From: Polytrichum commune
Taxonomy: Eukaryota > Streptophyta > Polytrichopsida > Polytrichales > Polytrichaceae
Direction of reading: 5' to 3'
Assembly: GCA_950295325.1 (NCBI GenBank)
Contig: OX485808.1
Span: 12,526,501-12,590,500, forward strand
Length of the DNA: 64,000 nt
Shown here: positions 47,301-60,008 of the stretch, piece by piece
Layout of the letters: every line of letters starts with the position of its first letter
Position numbering within the stretch: the first letter of the stretch is position 1
Program-made: the position numbers and the translations under genes
Notes under the pieces: generated by a model
What the model was told of the DNA's origin: nothing
Databases searched by the model: none
The model's input: the letters and a program-made list of their open reading frames with translations, nothing else

Positions 47301-48120
47301 ATGTGAGCCCAATATGGTGCCCACATGTTTAGTTGATCCTTAAAAGTTATTATGATTTGATTTTGAAATTCTTTTAGTTATTCAAAAACTTAAAAAGAGT
47401 GCAAGCCTCGATTTTGGTTTGGAGTTGAAATTAACAATGAGTTAGGGTGCTTTAGTGGTTTTGGAAGGAGGTGTATTTAATTAAAGTGAGTAAAAGTAAT
47501 TGAGGGAAATTTAGTTGTAAGGGGGGTTAGAGCTGGGTTTTGTTAGCTTTATTGGGCTTTGCTGGTGTTCATTTAAGGGGTGAGGTCACTATGACCTAGA
47601 CAATTCCGGACCAGGGGATTAGGAAGTTCGGTGGCCGCAACCGCTCTTGCTCTGTCTTGGTTAAGCTCTACAGGATGCGCCTGGGAGAGAGCCGGTGGCC
47701 CAACAGGGCTTCGGAATCAGTGGCCGAATTGATCTCAACTCTCTTGCGAGAACGGGAAGAATGGCGAGGAAGGGCTCTAGGAGTTTAGCGGCCGGTTCAG
47801 GGGCTGTTGGGCTGCACTGAATACGAGGGAGGACACACATCAGAATGGATGGCAGGGGGGTCGAAAGGGTGCTCTCCGAAGGGGGCGATGCTATGCCATT
47901 CTGCCAAAAAGCAGCAGCCTCCCTGAGGGAGGTTTTCGAAGTTAACGGTGACCTAGAGGTGAAATTAAAAGCTGAAACGAAAAGGGGAAGACTGTGAGGG
48001 CATCTATCGGTGATTCGAAGTTGCATTCTCGGAGCCGAACATCTCATCTGTTGCACCAAAAGTTGAGATTGCTCACAGTGGTGGTACCAACTGTTGGGTG
48101 CGAGATTCGATTGAATGAGG
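47301..48120 (+). mobile_element. Possible 3' LTR and downstream part of the gypsy element
   Basis: Just after the integrase end, TGTGAGCCCAATATGG could be an LTR start. GC-rich, non-coding sequence follows to about 48120, where GGTACCAACTGTTGGGTGCG occurs. No second LTR copy is in the window, so the limits are uncertain. Confidence 0.35.
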
Positions 48121-50890
48121 ATTCAGAGTCCTCCAGGCTCAATTAAAACAGAGAAAAGGCGAGCAGCTAAGCTGCAACCCTGTTGAAAGGCAGACATTCA
48201 AGGGCTTGAGCTTCGGCGAGCTGCCACTGGGCAGCAGCCTGGAATCTCACATTGTGACCGCAACTGGTAGGTAGCAACAAGGGGCAATCTGCACTTCCAG
48301 GAACGATGCAGTTCCGAGCCGGGAGCCGCTTCAGCGAGGACCACCACGGTGGTGACGGGCGATGACGGGCTCGCACCCGGGATGAACAACGTAGAATTAC
48401 TGTTAGGATGGGAGGACTGAGGACCGGTAACCGAGCCCCACCTGAAGGGCTAATGACCGTGCATCAATGAGAAAGGAGGTTTGATTAAGGGGAAAGGGGT
48501 GCATCCAAGAGGGGTAGGATCAACTTGGGTTGGGTAAACATAATTAGTGGTAGTATGACCTTTGGGGGGATAGGTTAGGAGTGGTTAGGGAATGAAGTGT
48601 GTAATTGGTGTGCAAGCGGGCAAGACAAGGTTAGAAAAGCATTCCTAAATGCTTGTAACTCTTGCTATGGAATAAAATATGTATGATTGATGTTACTATT
48701 GGGAAGATCAGAGCAAGCACACAAGATTGGAACGTTGGGATTATCACATGTGAGCCACATGCCTTCCCCCGGATTACGACGCATAAGGGTGGGGGTTTGT
48801 GGCTGACACATCCCAACCCAACAAATCTTAAATTTTTTGTGCAACACCAGCAGACTACTAAAATTCCCCTTTACAACCATGTGGAAATGCTTGTGCATCA
48901 ATGCACCACCCCTCTCCACCAAGCACAAACCCACACTACAAACTCTCCTCAAATTTACAAGTAGGCTAACATCTATATCCACACCTCCCACTGTAATCGT
49001 CGCCAAAGCCTCAATGTATTGGAGGCATGCACGTGTACGCTCTCTAGTTTGTGAGCAGGCAAGCTCCCGCATCCTTGGATCCATGGTACGTAATAAATAA
49101 ATAAATAAAATGCAAATTTGAAAAGAAGAATCACAGCTAGTCACAGGTAGATCACTCCATTGTCAAGTTGAACACCACGTGCGACCAAAAAAAATCTTCT
49201 TTTGGTAAGTTGCACCACCAAAATGGGTCAAAATTTTATCAAATTTTTTTCATGAGTACCTATGACATAGTCAAAAGTGGTAACTAAATTTGATGATTTT
49301 TTTTTTCATAAAACATACCATTTCTAACTAGAATGACACAAAATTGAACTAAAAAAATAAAGATGACTAAAAATTTCAAAAAAGTATACAAAAGATACTA
49401 TCAATGGTTATGTATATGTAGAAAAAATATCATAAATTTTAAAATTATATATGGCATGTAATATAGGGGTAGCAAACTTTGTCCGCACGTGGTGTCAACT
49501 TGACAATGAAGTGACCTCCCCGTGCAGCTAGTAGCAAACCCCAAGGGGTGGACTCTTCATACCAAGTATAAACTAACGTGAGTTTAAGAAGGGGTATTAT
49601 TTCATGCATTAGCATGTATAGTATACATAGAGGGGAGGTATTATTTTTTCTAGTGTGTACATTTAAAACAATTGTTATGAATGTTGAAGGAAAAATAGAT
49701 GTACAAAAGGGGGTCCTAGGTGTTAGATTTTTTTTGACAATAGATGTGTTAGTTTCATTCAGTTCACATTTTCATCCATTGTTGTCATATGGTAATAGTC
49801 TTCATCAAATATCTTGTCCATTTGTTGGGGTTTGCATTTGGGTCCTAGATTTTTACGAAATTAGAGGCACTTGGAGCATTCATGGGCTCCTCTGAGTTTT
49901 GCTTTGTATATTGTGGCTAAGTTATTGTGCTCTTGTGATTTGTCTTTGTTTGCTTGATGCAATTATTGATTAACATGCTATCAATGAAAAAATGTTCAAT
50001 GACTTAGCGGATTTTATATGTATTAAGTGATTGTAATTTAAGATTTATATTTTGTATATGTAGTGGAGGCATATATTTCAATACATCGAAAGCATAGTAT
50101 AAATACATGAGTTTGTTTTCTAGCCTACCGTTTGTATGTGTACATTTGTTTTTCTTTATAAAGCTCTTGTGTATAAGGGGTTTAATTTCATGGGGATCCA
50201 CACACATTATTTTAGGTTCCCAATGAATAGTCCACCCCCCAAGCAACAAAAAATAACCTATAGCAAATAAATAGCATTGGAGCACAACAAGGCTCCCAAC
50301 TCATACGGCCAATGGGAGGGTTCACCCTGTAGATTTATCCTTGATGGCACCCCCCAGCCAATACCCCAAAGCAGGTCCTACTTATTCTAAACCGGACCTA
50401 AAGTGGAATTGTGTATTTCTTTGGGCTTACTAATTAATGTCATGTGGTATTCTAAGTCAATGTGGATACTTTTTAATGACATTTTTGTGAATAAGTTTAC
50501 AAATACTGACATTCCAACTTACATTTAGTTTATCCACTGCCCAAGACCCTATATGCTCCGCGGGGTTGTTAATGTGTAATTAATTAATGCATGGTCTTGC
50601 TCATCCTCTCTTCTTTGGCATAATGCATGAAATCCATGTCAATTGTTGAATGTGCCAAACGGTCAATTACATAATTTAGGTTGAGCAAGGGACAACTTCA
50701 TGATCCATGATGTAAACATCCCCTTACATCGAGTTTGAGATTGGGACACACATAACATTATTCAATCACGTGGGTTGGTTCCATGACCCTAGAATATGTC
50801 AATTATATTCCTTGGGTCCCTTGAACAAATTGGGAATATTCATCTACTATTCACAAAATGAAGCTGAACTTGGAAATTTGGGTGTAATTA
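48121..50890. other. Intergenic, repeat-derived, no gene seen
   Basis: The first part to about 48650 continues the GC-rich retroelement-like sequence; the rest is AT-rich. Open frames such as 48665-49144 (minus) have no recognisable motif. Confidence 0.4.
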
Positions 50891-51298
50891 GGGTGAGTTT
50901 CCATGTAGGCTACTCGCCCACTAGATTCTAGAAAAATAATAGGTTGGAGGTGTTTGCATGTAGTTAAGCACAAGCCACCATCCTACCACATTCAGGCAGT
51001 CTGCTAGAATGTGGAGGGCCATGGACACATGCTATCAAACTTCCATGCGTCCACTAAAGAATCTTTAACCTACAACTGCCAGTCACAGAAGGATCAAAGA
51101 CCTATTTTAGAAGGAGAAGGAGGTTTTAACCCGGAGGAGGAGGGAGGAGGTTAATAGGTGCTCCTAGATACGAGAAGACAGGAATAACTAGTTGGCACAT
51201 ACGAACCCTACCCCATCATATTCCCTCTACATTGGGGAGGATTTATCCTTATTCACACTAGAATCTAGTGGGCGAACGGCCTACATGGAAACTCACCC
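50891..51298. mobile_element. MITE with TTA target duplication (copy E)
   Basis: The ends are GGGTGAGTTTCCATGTAGGC and, in reverse complement, GGGTGAGTTTCCATGTAGGC, identical over 20 bp, followed by a shared CGCCCACTAGATTCTAG block. TTA flanks both sides (50888-50890 and 51299-51301). Its end sequence differs from copies A-D, so it is a separate family of the same target-site type. Confidence 0.88.
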
Positions 51299-54200
51299 TT
51301 ATACTCCCGGCACTATGTGCATGAATTATTGTTCATCTCAAGAATATTCATAGGGAAACATTCTTCATACAATACTATTCCCTTGAATCACTATTAATAG
51401 CAAAAATATTATTGAAAATACCGGCACTATTCACAACATTCTTACTATTTGAACTGACATTATTCATTATTCGTAGTGACGTCAATTCCTTCTTATTTTC
51501 TAAGTTTCTTCCCATGATGGTCAGATAGCGGAGACCCATGTCGGATGCTAAATATAGAATGTAAACACAACCATGCAAATGAATAATGTTATGCATAGTT
51601 CCACCTTTAGCAGCTTAACTTAATTGGCTCATGGGGATATGATTTCGGTTAGTAACTGGTGCGTAACATGTACCAAATGTGAGCGAGAGTACATTGAATG
51701 TCCTTGTTTCTAGTACTTACACAAATCAAGGGGGTACATATGAACATACAGTTGTTTTCTTCTTCTTCTTCTTCTTATAAGTTATTGATACGCCATATTG
51801 AGTAATGTAGCTTAAGATAAGTGGAGAAGATAAGGTACCTTAGCCCACATTAAATCTTAATTGAATGTACTTCAGGCAGATTGGAGTATGACCGTCTACA
51901 CCAGGTCACCTGAGCCACACCACCCGGTCGCCACCAGTCTCCTCAGCCCTAATAAGTCCTAAGTCCTGACTCCTCTCCCACCTAAGATCTTCATAATGTG
52001 TACATTTCAGCTCCTGTGGGTGGATTGCAACCTCTGATCCCAATGCCCTAAAATGTACGTGGTTGGTACATTTCTGACCCCTATTCATGGTCTATCCACT
52101 CATGAAATCTGTTGGGATCTATCACAAGGGGAAACCCATGACACCCCAACATCATGAAAACCGCGTGTGATCAATGAACGGGAGAACCAACCGCTACACC
52201 GTTTATAGTATTTAGTGTTACGCACACTATTTGCAAAGAGCTTAAGTTAGATGCCTAGAGATTTTAAAGTGTCACACCTGTTAATTGTCAATATGGTTCC
52301 ATTCTTCAACATAATGTATATTTTTAAGTGAAAAATATCTACATTTATGACATTTAGAGTAGCACATTGGGATATTTTAGATGATAGTCTTGCGTTTTAG
52401 TATGCAATGGGAAGATTAGTTTAGCGTGCCAATGGCAAGTGTTATGTGTCTACATTTTAGTATGCAAGTGGAAGATACTCTTGAGCACGTACTAATGACA
52501 AGCGTCATTTGTGTACACTTTAGTCAAGTTGTAGACCATTGTGTAACATAAGCATGCACTTCATAACATTAGTGAACATACTCATGCCAAGATATTAGTA
52601 AGCTCATTTGAATGCCAAGTGCCATGAGGTCACACTTATGGTGAAGTTGTTAATCATCGATGTAACCTAGCATGCGCCTCAAAATAGGGTAAGTGACACT
52701 ATTACACATGTGACATTGAATACCATAAACAATGTACATTAATTATGATATTTAGTGTCACTTACTATTTGGAATCATGCAATGCTATATCTATTTACCG
52801 TATAGCAATGTATATCTCATATTCTACCAACAATTGTTAAATTGGTTGCTTTGGACATTATAGAACATTGATAACTTTACTTGGTAAACAAATTACATCA
52901 ACAACAAAGAGATATAGCATTGTGTGAATCCAAACAGTAAGTGACACTAAATATCATATATAGTTAGTTACAAAATGAATTGGTTGAGTTTGAGAAATAA
53001 CTAGTTGAAGTTCAAGACTTCATGAAAGTTACCGATTGTTTTAGAGGAATCTATGGAATATATCTCATTTTCGTAAAGAAAAACCAAAAGATCACAACAT
53101 GTAACTGGTTGGACTTGGAAACACTAGGATTTTGACCGATTATGCCCAAAATTCTCCCCGGACATTGCGTGTGACTCTCTCAAGCCAACCTTTTCCGGAG
53201 AAAATAAATTCGAGTACCTTCACTCCACGGGCATTTTCAACTATGAATGTGAAGCGTACTTGAAACAACCATTGACACCACCCCACGCAACATCAATGTT
53301 TCTTACCACACCTGGAATCATACGATTGGCATTGAAATTGGTAGGTGGTTGACTATTCCAATACAACTTGAGATAACATATTATGTCACTATTGCTCTTA
53401 CAATGTAGTTGGAAAGGAGGCACATTTTATGTTGGAGTGTCCCTTCTAGTAAGGTATGCGGATGTTATTTGGTTACTTCTCTTAATTGGACACATGTATT
53501 TGATTGGTGTGTGGTTTGGTGAGGATCAAAGGACAACACCAACAAAACTCATGTTTTAAAGAGATTAGGCTATGTCTTTACATTTTATTAACTACTCCAC
53601 ACTTAATAGTGACACACAATTGGGAGGATCTAAGTATTAAACTAAGAAATCAACAAACATGCAATTCTGATTAACCGTAACCAAATCAAGGAAGGTCCTA
53701 TTTTCAATTTGACTTTAGTTGGTGATTCATTGTAGATTTGCTAATGCAACACACATTCTGATGAGTAAATATAATTGGTAGAAGTTGGAGAACATGAAAA
53801 ATGAACTAAGCATAACACCCACATACCTTACAACTTTATCATAGCATGCCCACACTAGGACCAACAAGTGGCCCACAATAGTGGGAGAGCTTACCTATCA
53901 ATAGGAGTTTATGTCTTATATGTAGTGAAGTGAACATGCAAACTTGCAGTACATTACATCTAATGAGAATACTTTGGGTAGGATGAAAAATCCTTATTGC
54001 TATTAGTAAATTTTAGAAAGAGATGAACTTTCCCTAACAAGAGGGAAGCCTGATGCGGCCAAGGAGCATCAACTAACCCTTGTGCGGGCATGCTTTTAGA
54101 GTCATGTTTCCTTCCCTACTTGAAAACGTAGCATTAGAAAATCTAAAGTCTTTCTTCCATTTGAATCACCAAGTTGGTATTCGGCTCTATCTCTTGGAGT

Positions 54201-54550
54201 TTGCTACACTCCGCTACTCAAGGGAGTTAGCCTCTTTGTCACCATATCGATGTACTTTTAGTTCCAAGAGAAAGGGAAGTATTGTACACGAGCTTAATTC
54301 TCATTCTTCCAACATCGAAACCTTGAAATAGTGTGCATCATGGATGTTACTTTCCTTAGTTGATTTGATACCGGAATTAGATTTAAAGAGCCCAATTAAT
54401 CTACTCGAGGTCATTTGAAACGAATTGGAAACAAAGCTATAGGAGACCAAGTTCTTATGTTGGATGGATGAGAGGTACACTTGTATACGATAATTCCCTC
54501 TCTCCTTAGTCCCATAGGCCTTTGCCTTCTCAAGCTTCAAAATGAATTTC
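51299..54550. repeat. Repeat-rich intergenic region
   Basis: Contains a copy of the 40538-40735 repeat at 52968-53166 and a copy of the 25371-26070 family at about 53480-53830. A TACACCAGGTCxCCTxAGCC block at about 51897-52010 recurs at 54573-54690. A CTT microsatellite lies at 51755-51777. No gene supported. Confidence 0.55.
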
Positions 54551-54983
54551 ATTTCATTCTAAATATGACCGCTACACCAGGTCGCCTAAGCCACACCACC
54601 GGACGTCACCAGTCCCCTTCTGGATTGCCCCGTCTCCCCGTCCCCTCTCAGCTAAGATCTATAAGAAGTGTACATTTCAGATCTCCAGCCTCCGAATGTT
54701 CTTGTCAGGGACATGCTAGAGCCCTATAGTGATCGCTCCGGTGTCGCAGCGTTTTGTGTGGCCATGGTGGCCACACCCTTTTTTTGCATCTCGCAAACTC
54801 GTTGCCCTCCACGTCGCCTCCCGAAATAGGGCAGCTGACAAGAACGTCTCCGTCGTTCGCTTCTGTCCTCCTGGCCCTCTTCCATTGAAGCTCAGATTGC
54901 AAAACAGGGTATACCCAACGCAGAGGAGAGGTTTTTAACGTAGTTTGCATTTTCGAGGTTCTGGTCTTTTCAGTGGGGTGAAA

Positions 54984-57900
54984 ATGGCTACAATGGCAGC
55001 CACTCGAGCTGCTGCTGCTTCCGGAGCTTCGTTGCAATGGCAACAACCTTCACAGAAACATCAAGGCCATGTGAAGAGCATGCACATGGTTTCGGTTCCC
55101 ATGGGGTTAGGATCCTCCGCCTCGCTTCACTTGGCTATGTCACCTCCATTAAGAGCTGCCACTGGACATAACAACACATGGGGGATGAGGATAGTGGCTC
55201 AGAAGAGAAAGGCTGTTGGAGTAGCAAGGGCAAGCAGCGGTGCGAATCAGAGTGTATCTCGCCCTTCTTCCCAGCCACGCTTCATTCAACATAAGCAGGA
55301 GGCATTCTGGTTTTACCGCTTTCTGTCCATCGTGTATGACCACATCATCAACCCCGGCCACTGGACCGAGGACATGCGCGAAGACGCTCTGGAGCCTGCG
55401 GATTTGAATGACCCGAATTTGACCGTGGTGGATGTTGGTGGAGGCACTGGCTTCACCACTTTGGGTATTGTGAAGACCGTGGATGCAAAGAATGTCACCA
55501 TTCTTGACCAGTCGCCCCATCAGCTTGAGAAGGCTAAGGCCAAGGAGCCTTTGAAGGAGTGCAAGATCATTGAAGGTGACGCTGAGGATTTGCCTTTCGA
55601 GACTGACTACGCTGATCGATATGTGTCGGCTGGAAGGTATGGGGTGAGATGCCTGTTCGGTTGTCTGTCTGTCTGTCTGTCTGGGTTAACATGAATTAGT
55701 GCCAGTTTTGGTCTCTGGCATGGATTTTTTCTTTGACGCTATGGTGGGTTGTATTTCTTTTTCTTGAGAACTGGGTTGCATGCAATTCGTGTACCCAATG
55801 TATGATAGCCAGGATGCTGGGAGCGAGAGTTCACAGACCTAATCTGGAGTTTGTAAAATTGAGTCTGTCTGTCTGTCTGGGTTAACCTGAGTTAGTGCCA
55901 ACTTTGGTGTCTGCGTGATTTTTTTCTTGGAGGCTATGGTGAGTCACTTATCCTTCTTGCTTGAGAGATGGGTTGCATGCCATTCACATAGCCAATGTAT
56001 GAGAACTAGGCTGCTGGGCGCGAGAGTTCACAATCCTGGCCTGGAGCCTTCAAATGGTTTAGGAGTCAGTCAGCGATTTGTTATGAAGTCAAATAAAGAT
56101 AGGGACTGTCGAGATCTATTTGGAAGGTTTGCACCATGTCCTTATCTGCTGGGATAACTCAAATCAATCTGCTCTCTGCATGGCTCTTATTGTAAGCTAA
56201 GTCGAGTCCCTTGTCCTTCTCTTTTTGAGAAATGGGTTGCATGCCATTTGCATACTCAATGTATAAGAACCAGGCTGCTGGGATGAAGAGTTCATATTCC
56301 CCACGTGGAGCTTTCAAACGGGTTAGAAGCAATTAGTGTTATACTCAGTTACTTGTTTCTAAGCCAAATGAAGTTAGTGATTAGTCGTTTTTGTAGAGCT
56401 TCTCGAGATTTATTTGGGAGGTATTTGTCACTCCCAAATCATTGCCAATTGCTTTCTGGATGGTTTTTGTTTTTAGCTATGGTGAGTCACTTGTCTTTCT
56501 TTTCTGAGGGATGGGTTTCTAACATTGCATTTACATTACTCACCTGGGGCTTTGAAACGGTCTAGGAGTTGATCAACAATATTATCAATAATTGAACGGA
56601 AGCTATTTTTTCTGCAAGTAAAATAAGTTCTATTGCATGGATTCTATGCATGATTTGTAGCAGGCACTAAGTTGAGCAGAATTGCACTTGAAAATCTGGT
56701 GCCTTGTTTGAAAGAAGGAATATCCAGGATAAAGTTTTGTGAATCTGTCACTGCCATAATCATAAGGGCACAGCCTGGTATTTTGAGATTTGGCAACTCT
56801 GAAAGTCTGGGTGCAGTTCAATTTACTATTGTAGTCTATATTTCTCCTGATTAAGTGCCTCTTGTGTTTGTAATCTTGCACTGTACTTCCATTCTGTTAC
56901 ATTGCATGAATTCTATTCTTGGTTCAGAACAGGCACTGAATTGAGCACAATTGCATTTTAGAACCCTGTGTTGACTTTGGGGAAAAGATAAAGCCCAGAA
57001 TAAAGTTTGGCGAATTTATCACTGCCAGAACTATGAAGAGGATGGCCTGTTGCTTTGAAGTTTGGCAACTTTGAAAGCCTCTGTGCAGTACAATCCATTG
57101 TTGTAGTCTAGATTTCTTTTGGAGAAATGCATCTTGCTTTTTAACATTGCATTCTTCTTTTACACCATTATGTCTGGAAGTAGGATAAGTTTGATTCTGT
57201 GCATGACTGGAACAGGCACTGAGTTGAGTACAATCGTATTTTAGAATCCAGTGTCATATTTGGAGGGAATCTGTCACTGCCAGGACAATGAAGAGGATGG
57301 GCCTGGTAGTTAGAGAGCTGGTAACTTTGAAAAGCTCGAGTGCAGTTCAAATCATTCTTGTAGTTTGGATTTCTCCTGGATTAATGCATCTTGCATTGTG
57401 ATACTTTCACAAGCAGAGTGGAGATTTATCTGAACATTTCGTAAGTCACAGCTGCATGCTGTCAATCTTTACTGCTGGGAAGCAAAATGTGCATAACTGT
57501 TATCTCTAGTGTTGTCCTTAAGGGTAACTCTTTTAGGGATTAATATTTAGTCACACCCACCCAAAGTCCCTGTTTTTGCTGAGGTTTTCTATGTGATTTT
57601 ATATGGAATCTTACTTTGCACAAGTAATCTTAAGCATAGGTGCAGGTATTCATATCATTGTTTGGGCTTTGTGTGACAGCATTGAGTACTGGCCTGACCC
57701 TCAGCGCGGTATCACTGAAGCTTACAGAGTGCTCAAGAAGGGAGGAAAAGCGTGTCTCATTGGTCCCGTGCATCCTACATTCTGGCTCTCTAGATTTTTT
57801 GCAGACGTGTGGATGTTGTTCCCAACAGAAGAGGAATACATTGACTGGTTCACAAAGGCTGGTTTTACAGATGTGAAGTTGAAGAGAATTGGCCCAAAGT

Positions 57901-58409
57901 GGTACCGTGGGGTTCGCCGGCATGGTCTTATCATGGGCTGCTCTGTCACTGGAGTGAAGGCTGAATCAGGAGAGTCACCTCTGAAGGTACTCAATTCACA
58001 CACAATTTTTGATAAATGTTGAGAATTAGTTTTTATGGGTGCTTGCATAAGTGCCACATTTCCAACAAGATATTTCATGTCTCAAATGGCCACAGGCCCT
58101 CAAGCTCTACTGTAAAGTGCTTAAACCCTTAAACCCTAGGTATCATTGTTTCCTCAAAAGGGATGAGAATTTCACTTCTGGTGTTCTGGCAAGCAGTGAT
58201 GATGTTCCTGTAAGTAGTCTCAACTTTTTTCTTTTCTTTGTCTGTGGATGCAGTTGGGACCCAAGGCAGAGGATGTGAGGGGCCCATGGAACCCATTCTC
58301 ATTTGCGTACAGATTCATTGTTGGAGGCCTTGCTTCATTGTACTATGTTCTCATCCCAATCTACATGTGGTTGAAAGACTTGGTTGTGCCCAAGGGACAA
58401 CCAATTTAG
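54984..58409 (+). CDS. VTE3: MPBQ/MSBQ methyltransferase, plastid (VTE3/APG1 type)
   Basis: It methylates 2-methyl-6-phytyl- and 2-methyl-6-solanesyl-benzoquinol with S-adenosylmethionine at the plastid inner envelope, feeding tocopherol and plastoquinone synthesis. Exons 54984-55636, 57680-57986 and 58254-58409 give 371 residues with matching phases; Arabidopsis VTE3 is slightly shorter. Residues 1 to about 85 are an Ala/Ser/Arg-rich transit peptide. FWFYRFLSIVYDHIINPGHW and the SAM motif VVDVGGGTGF (148-157) follow, then SIEYWPDPQRGI across the first splice, PVHPTFWLSRFFADVWMLFP, and a C-terminal membrane anchor (FIVGGLASLYYVLIPIYMWL) ending KGQPI. The start is chosen because AAAATGG is the first ATG in frame and is followed by a typical transit peptide. 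Confidence 0.96.
55655..57420. repeat. Two tandem repeat families in VTE3 intron 1
   Basis: Family 1 (about 55655-56560) has units starting with GTCTGTCTGTCTGGGTTAAC (55661, 55865), plus two more diverged units with GCTATGGTGAGTCACTT and GGGTTGCATGCxATT. Family 2 (about 56630-57400) has three units near 56641, 56915 and 57197: GCATGA...CAGGCACTxAGTTGAGCA, CACTGCCA, GTGCAGTTCAA and GTAGTxTxGATTTCTCCTG. Together they make up most of the 2043-bp intron. Confidence 0.8.
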
Positions 58410-59457
58410 GAGGATTTGAGTCTGCAAGTTTCACCCTCTGAATGGGTCATTTTGCCAGCACAGGTCCCTTGTCAGTGATGTTTGAAAATCATTGATGACA
58501 TAGCCCGTGCAGGTGTTGTTTCATACCTTAGGCAGCTGTACACTTTGTGTCCAATTTTTTGTAGCAGAGTTGGTAAATTAGGTCAAATATTGGGTAAAGA
58601 GAAGAAGTCTGGCCACCTGAATTCTTGCCAAGAAAGTATCATTTTTTTTTTTAGCTTCTAGATGTACTAGTTAATAATCCAAGAGGGAGAGATTGAATGA
58701 GAACAGGCGGTCGTTGCCTGAAGTGTGTCTTCAAGACTCAAAGAGTGACATTTTCTGTTGATCTTAGGATCAAAGCTTGCTAATATTACAGGCATCTCAT
58801 GATCTCTCAAGCAAACATTGCAGCTGGGACACTTCTTTGATTTGCAGAGATGGAACAGAGTTGCAAGTATGATATATTACAATAAGTGTGGATGATTTTG
58901 AACCATGCACCCCTGTCTATAGATGTGAATCTAAGGTTTTACTAAGTGAGAAGTTGAGCGAATTTCCTCCATAGTGCAAAGGTTTGTGCTAGAGTTGTGC
59001 TGAAGTTACAGGGATGGTGGCTACCTAACACTGCACATCGCGTAAAAATTGGTATAATCATACACTTCAGCAACATGGTTGGTGATGTGCTGTGCATATT
59101 TTTGTGTATTTTGCAAATGTGCTGTAGTTGCACTGAATATCCACTTGCTTAGGCCAAATGGATAAGAGTGTGTGGCATGCTTAAGTCGTTCAAATATCCG
59201 AATTTTTAGCAGTGAAGAAAAATAAAATCTTTCGAGCAATGAAATGCTGATAATATGAGATTCCCTGCTGCTGCTTCTGAAGACGACATGACAATGAAAC
59301 TGGTGAATAAAAGTCATCTATTTTGCTATTGCTGCCGGCATGCAATATGGTAATCTGTAGGCTAAAAGACATTGGTGAATCTGATAGTGCACCAAGTATG
59401 AGAGGGGGCCATATTTGTCAATATGGTGCCAGATTCTGTGACTCTTGGTGTGGAAAG
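58410..59457. other. VTE3 3' UTR and intergenic
   Basis: Moderately AT-rich; probable polyadenylation region of VTE3 in the first few hundred bases. No further gene seen before the abrupt GC rise at about 59458. Confidence 0.5.
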
Positions 59458-60008
59458 GGATCTCTGTATTGTAGTCCTACGAGCGTCTCGCGGAGGCCTT
59501 CCGCGGGCTGCCCGAGTCTGCCCTGCCTCCAGACCCCCCCCACGCGAGACTTCCGGTGCCCGTCCCTGACCCGCGACTCGGGTAGTTCCGTCCGTCCCCT
59601 CCCGCTCCGTCGTCCCTTCCGTCCCTGTTGAGTCACCCACCCACCCGCCCTGCCCCGCCCCCCCCCCCCTCCCCGATCCCGGCCGTGCCCATTCTCGTGT
59701 GTCTCCGCCGTGCTGCATCTCCGCCGCGCTGCTGCAGCACCGTGCTCCAGATCCACCGTGCTCCTGCACGCGCAAGCGGCTGTCCTGGGATCGCATGTGT
59801 CCTGGGACTCAGCACATTCAACTCAACGTCACGTCATCATTGAAGACACGATTACTTCGTGGTGCTTCTGCCTTGCGTAGCTTCATCACCCTGGTGACAT
59901 CGTATACGGGGTCCAAAACTTCGGGAGGCGCGAGCATTGAGCAGTCACGAAGGTCCGGCTCGACATAGGCCATTATACGGAGGCGTTGCAAACAACGGAG
60001 CTGCGAAT
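59458..60008 (+). promoter_or_regulatory. GC-rich leader/promoter of the island gene
   Basis: Base composition changes sharply at about 59458 to C-rich, CpG-rich sequence, with a C run at 59658-59669. It leads to the start codon at 60009. Open frames here on both strands are by-products of high GC. It is likely promoter and 5' UTR; a start site cannot be placed. Confidence 0.45.

Noticed and set aside
47661-48389. Minus-strand frames in the GC-rich stretch after the gypsy integrase
   Set aside because: Best explained as non-coding LTR or flanking retroelement sequence with open frames by chance.
55149-55520. 123-codon minus frame
   Set aside because: Antisense to VTE3 exon 1.
59362-59843. 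Overlapping frames on both strands in the C-rich leader
   Set aside because: Open in several frames at once because of high GC; no splice or start context linking them to the island gene.
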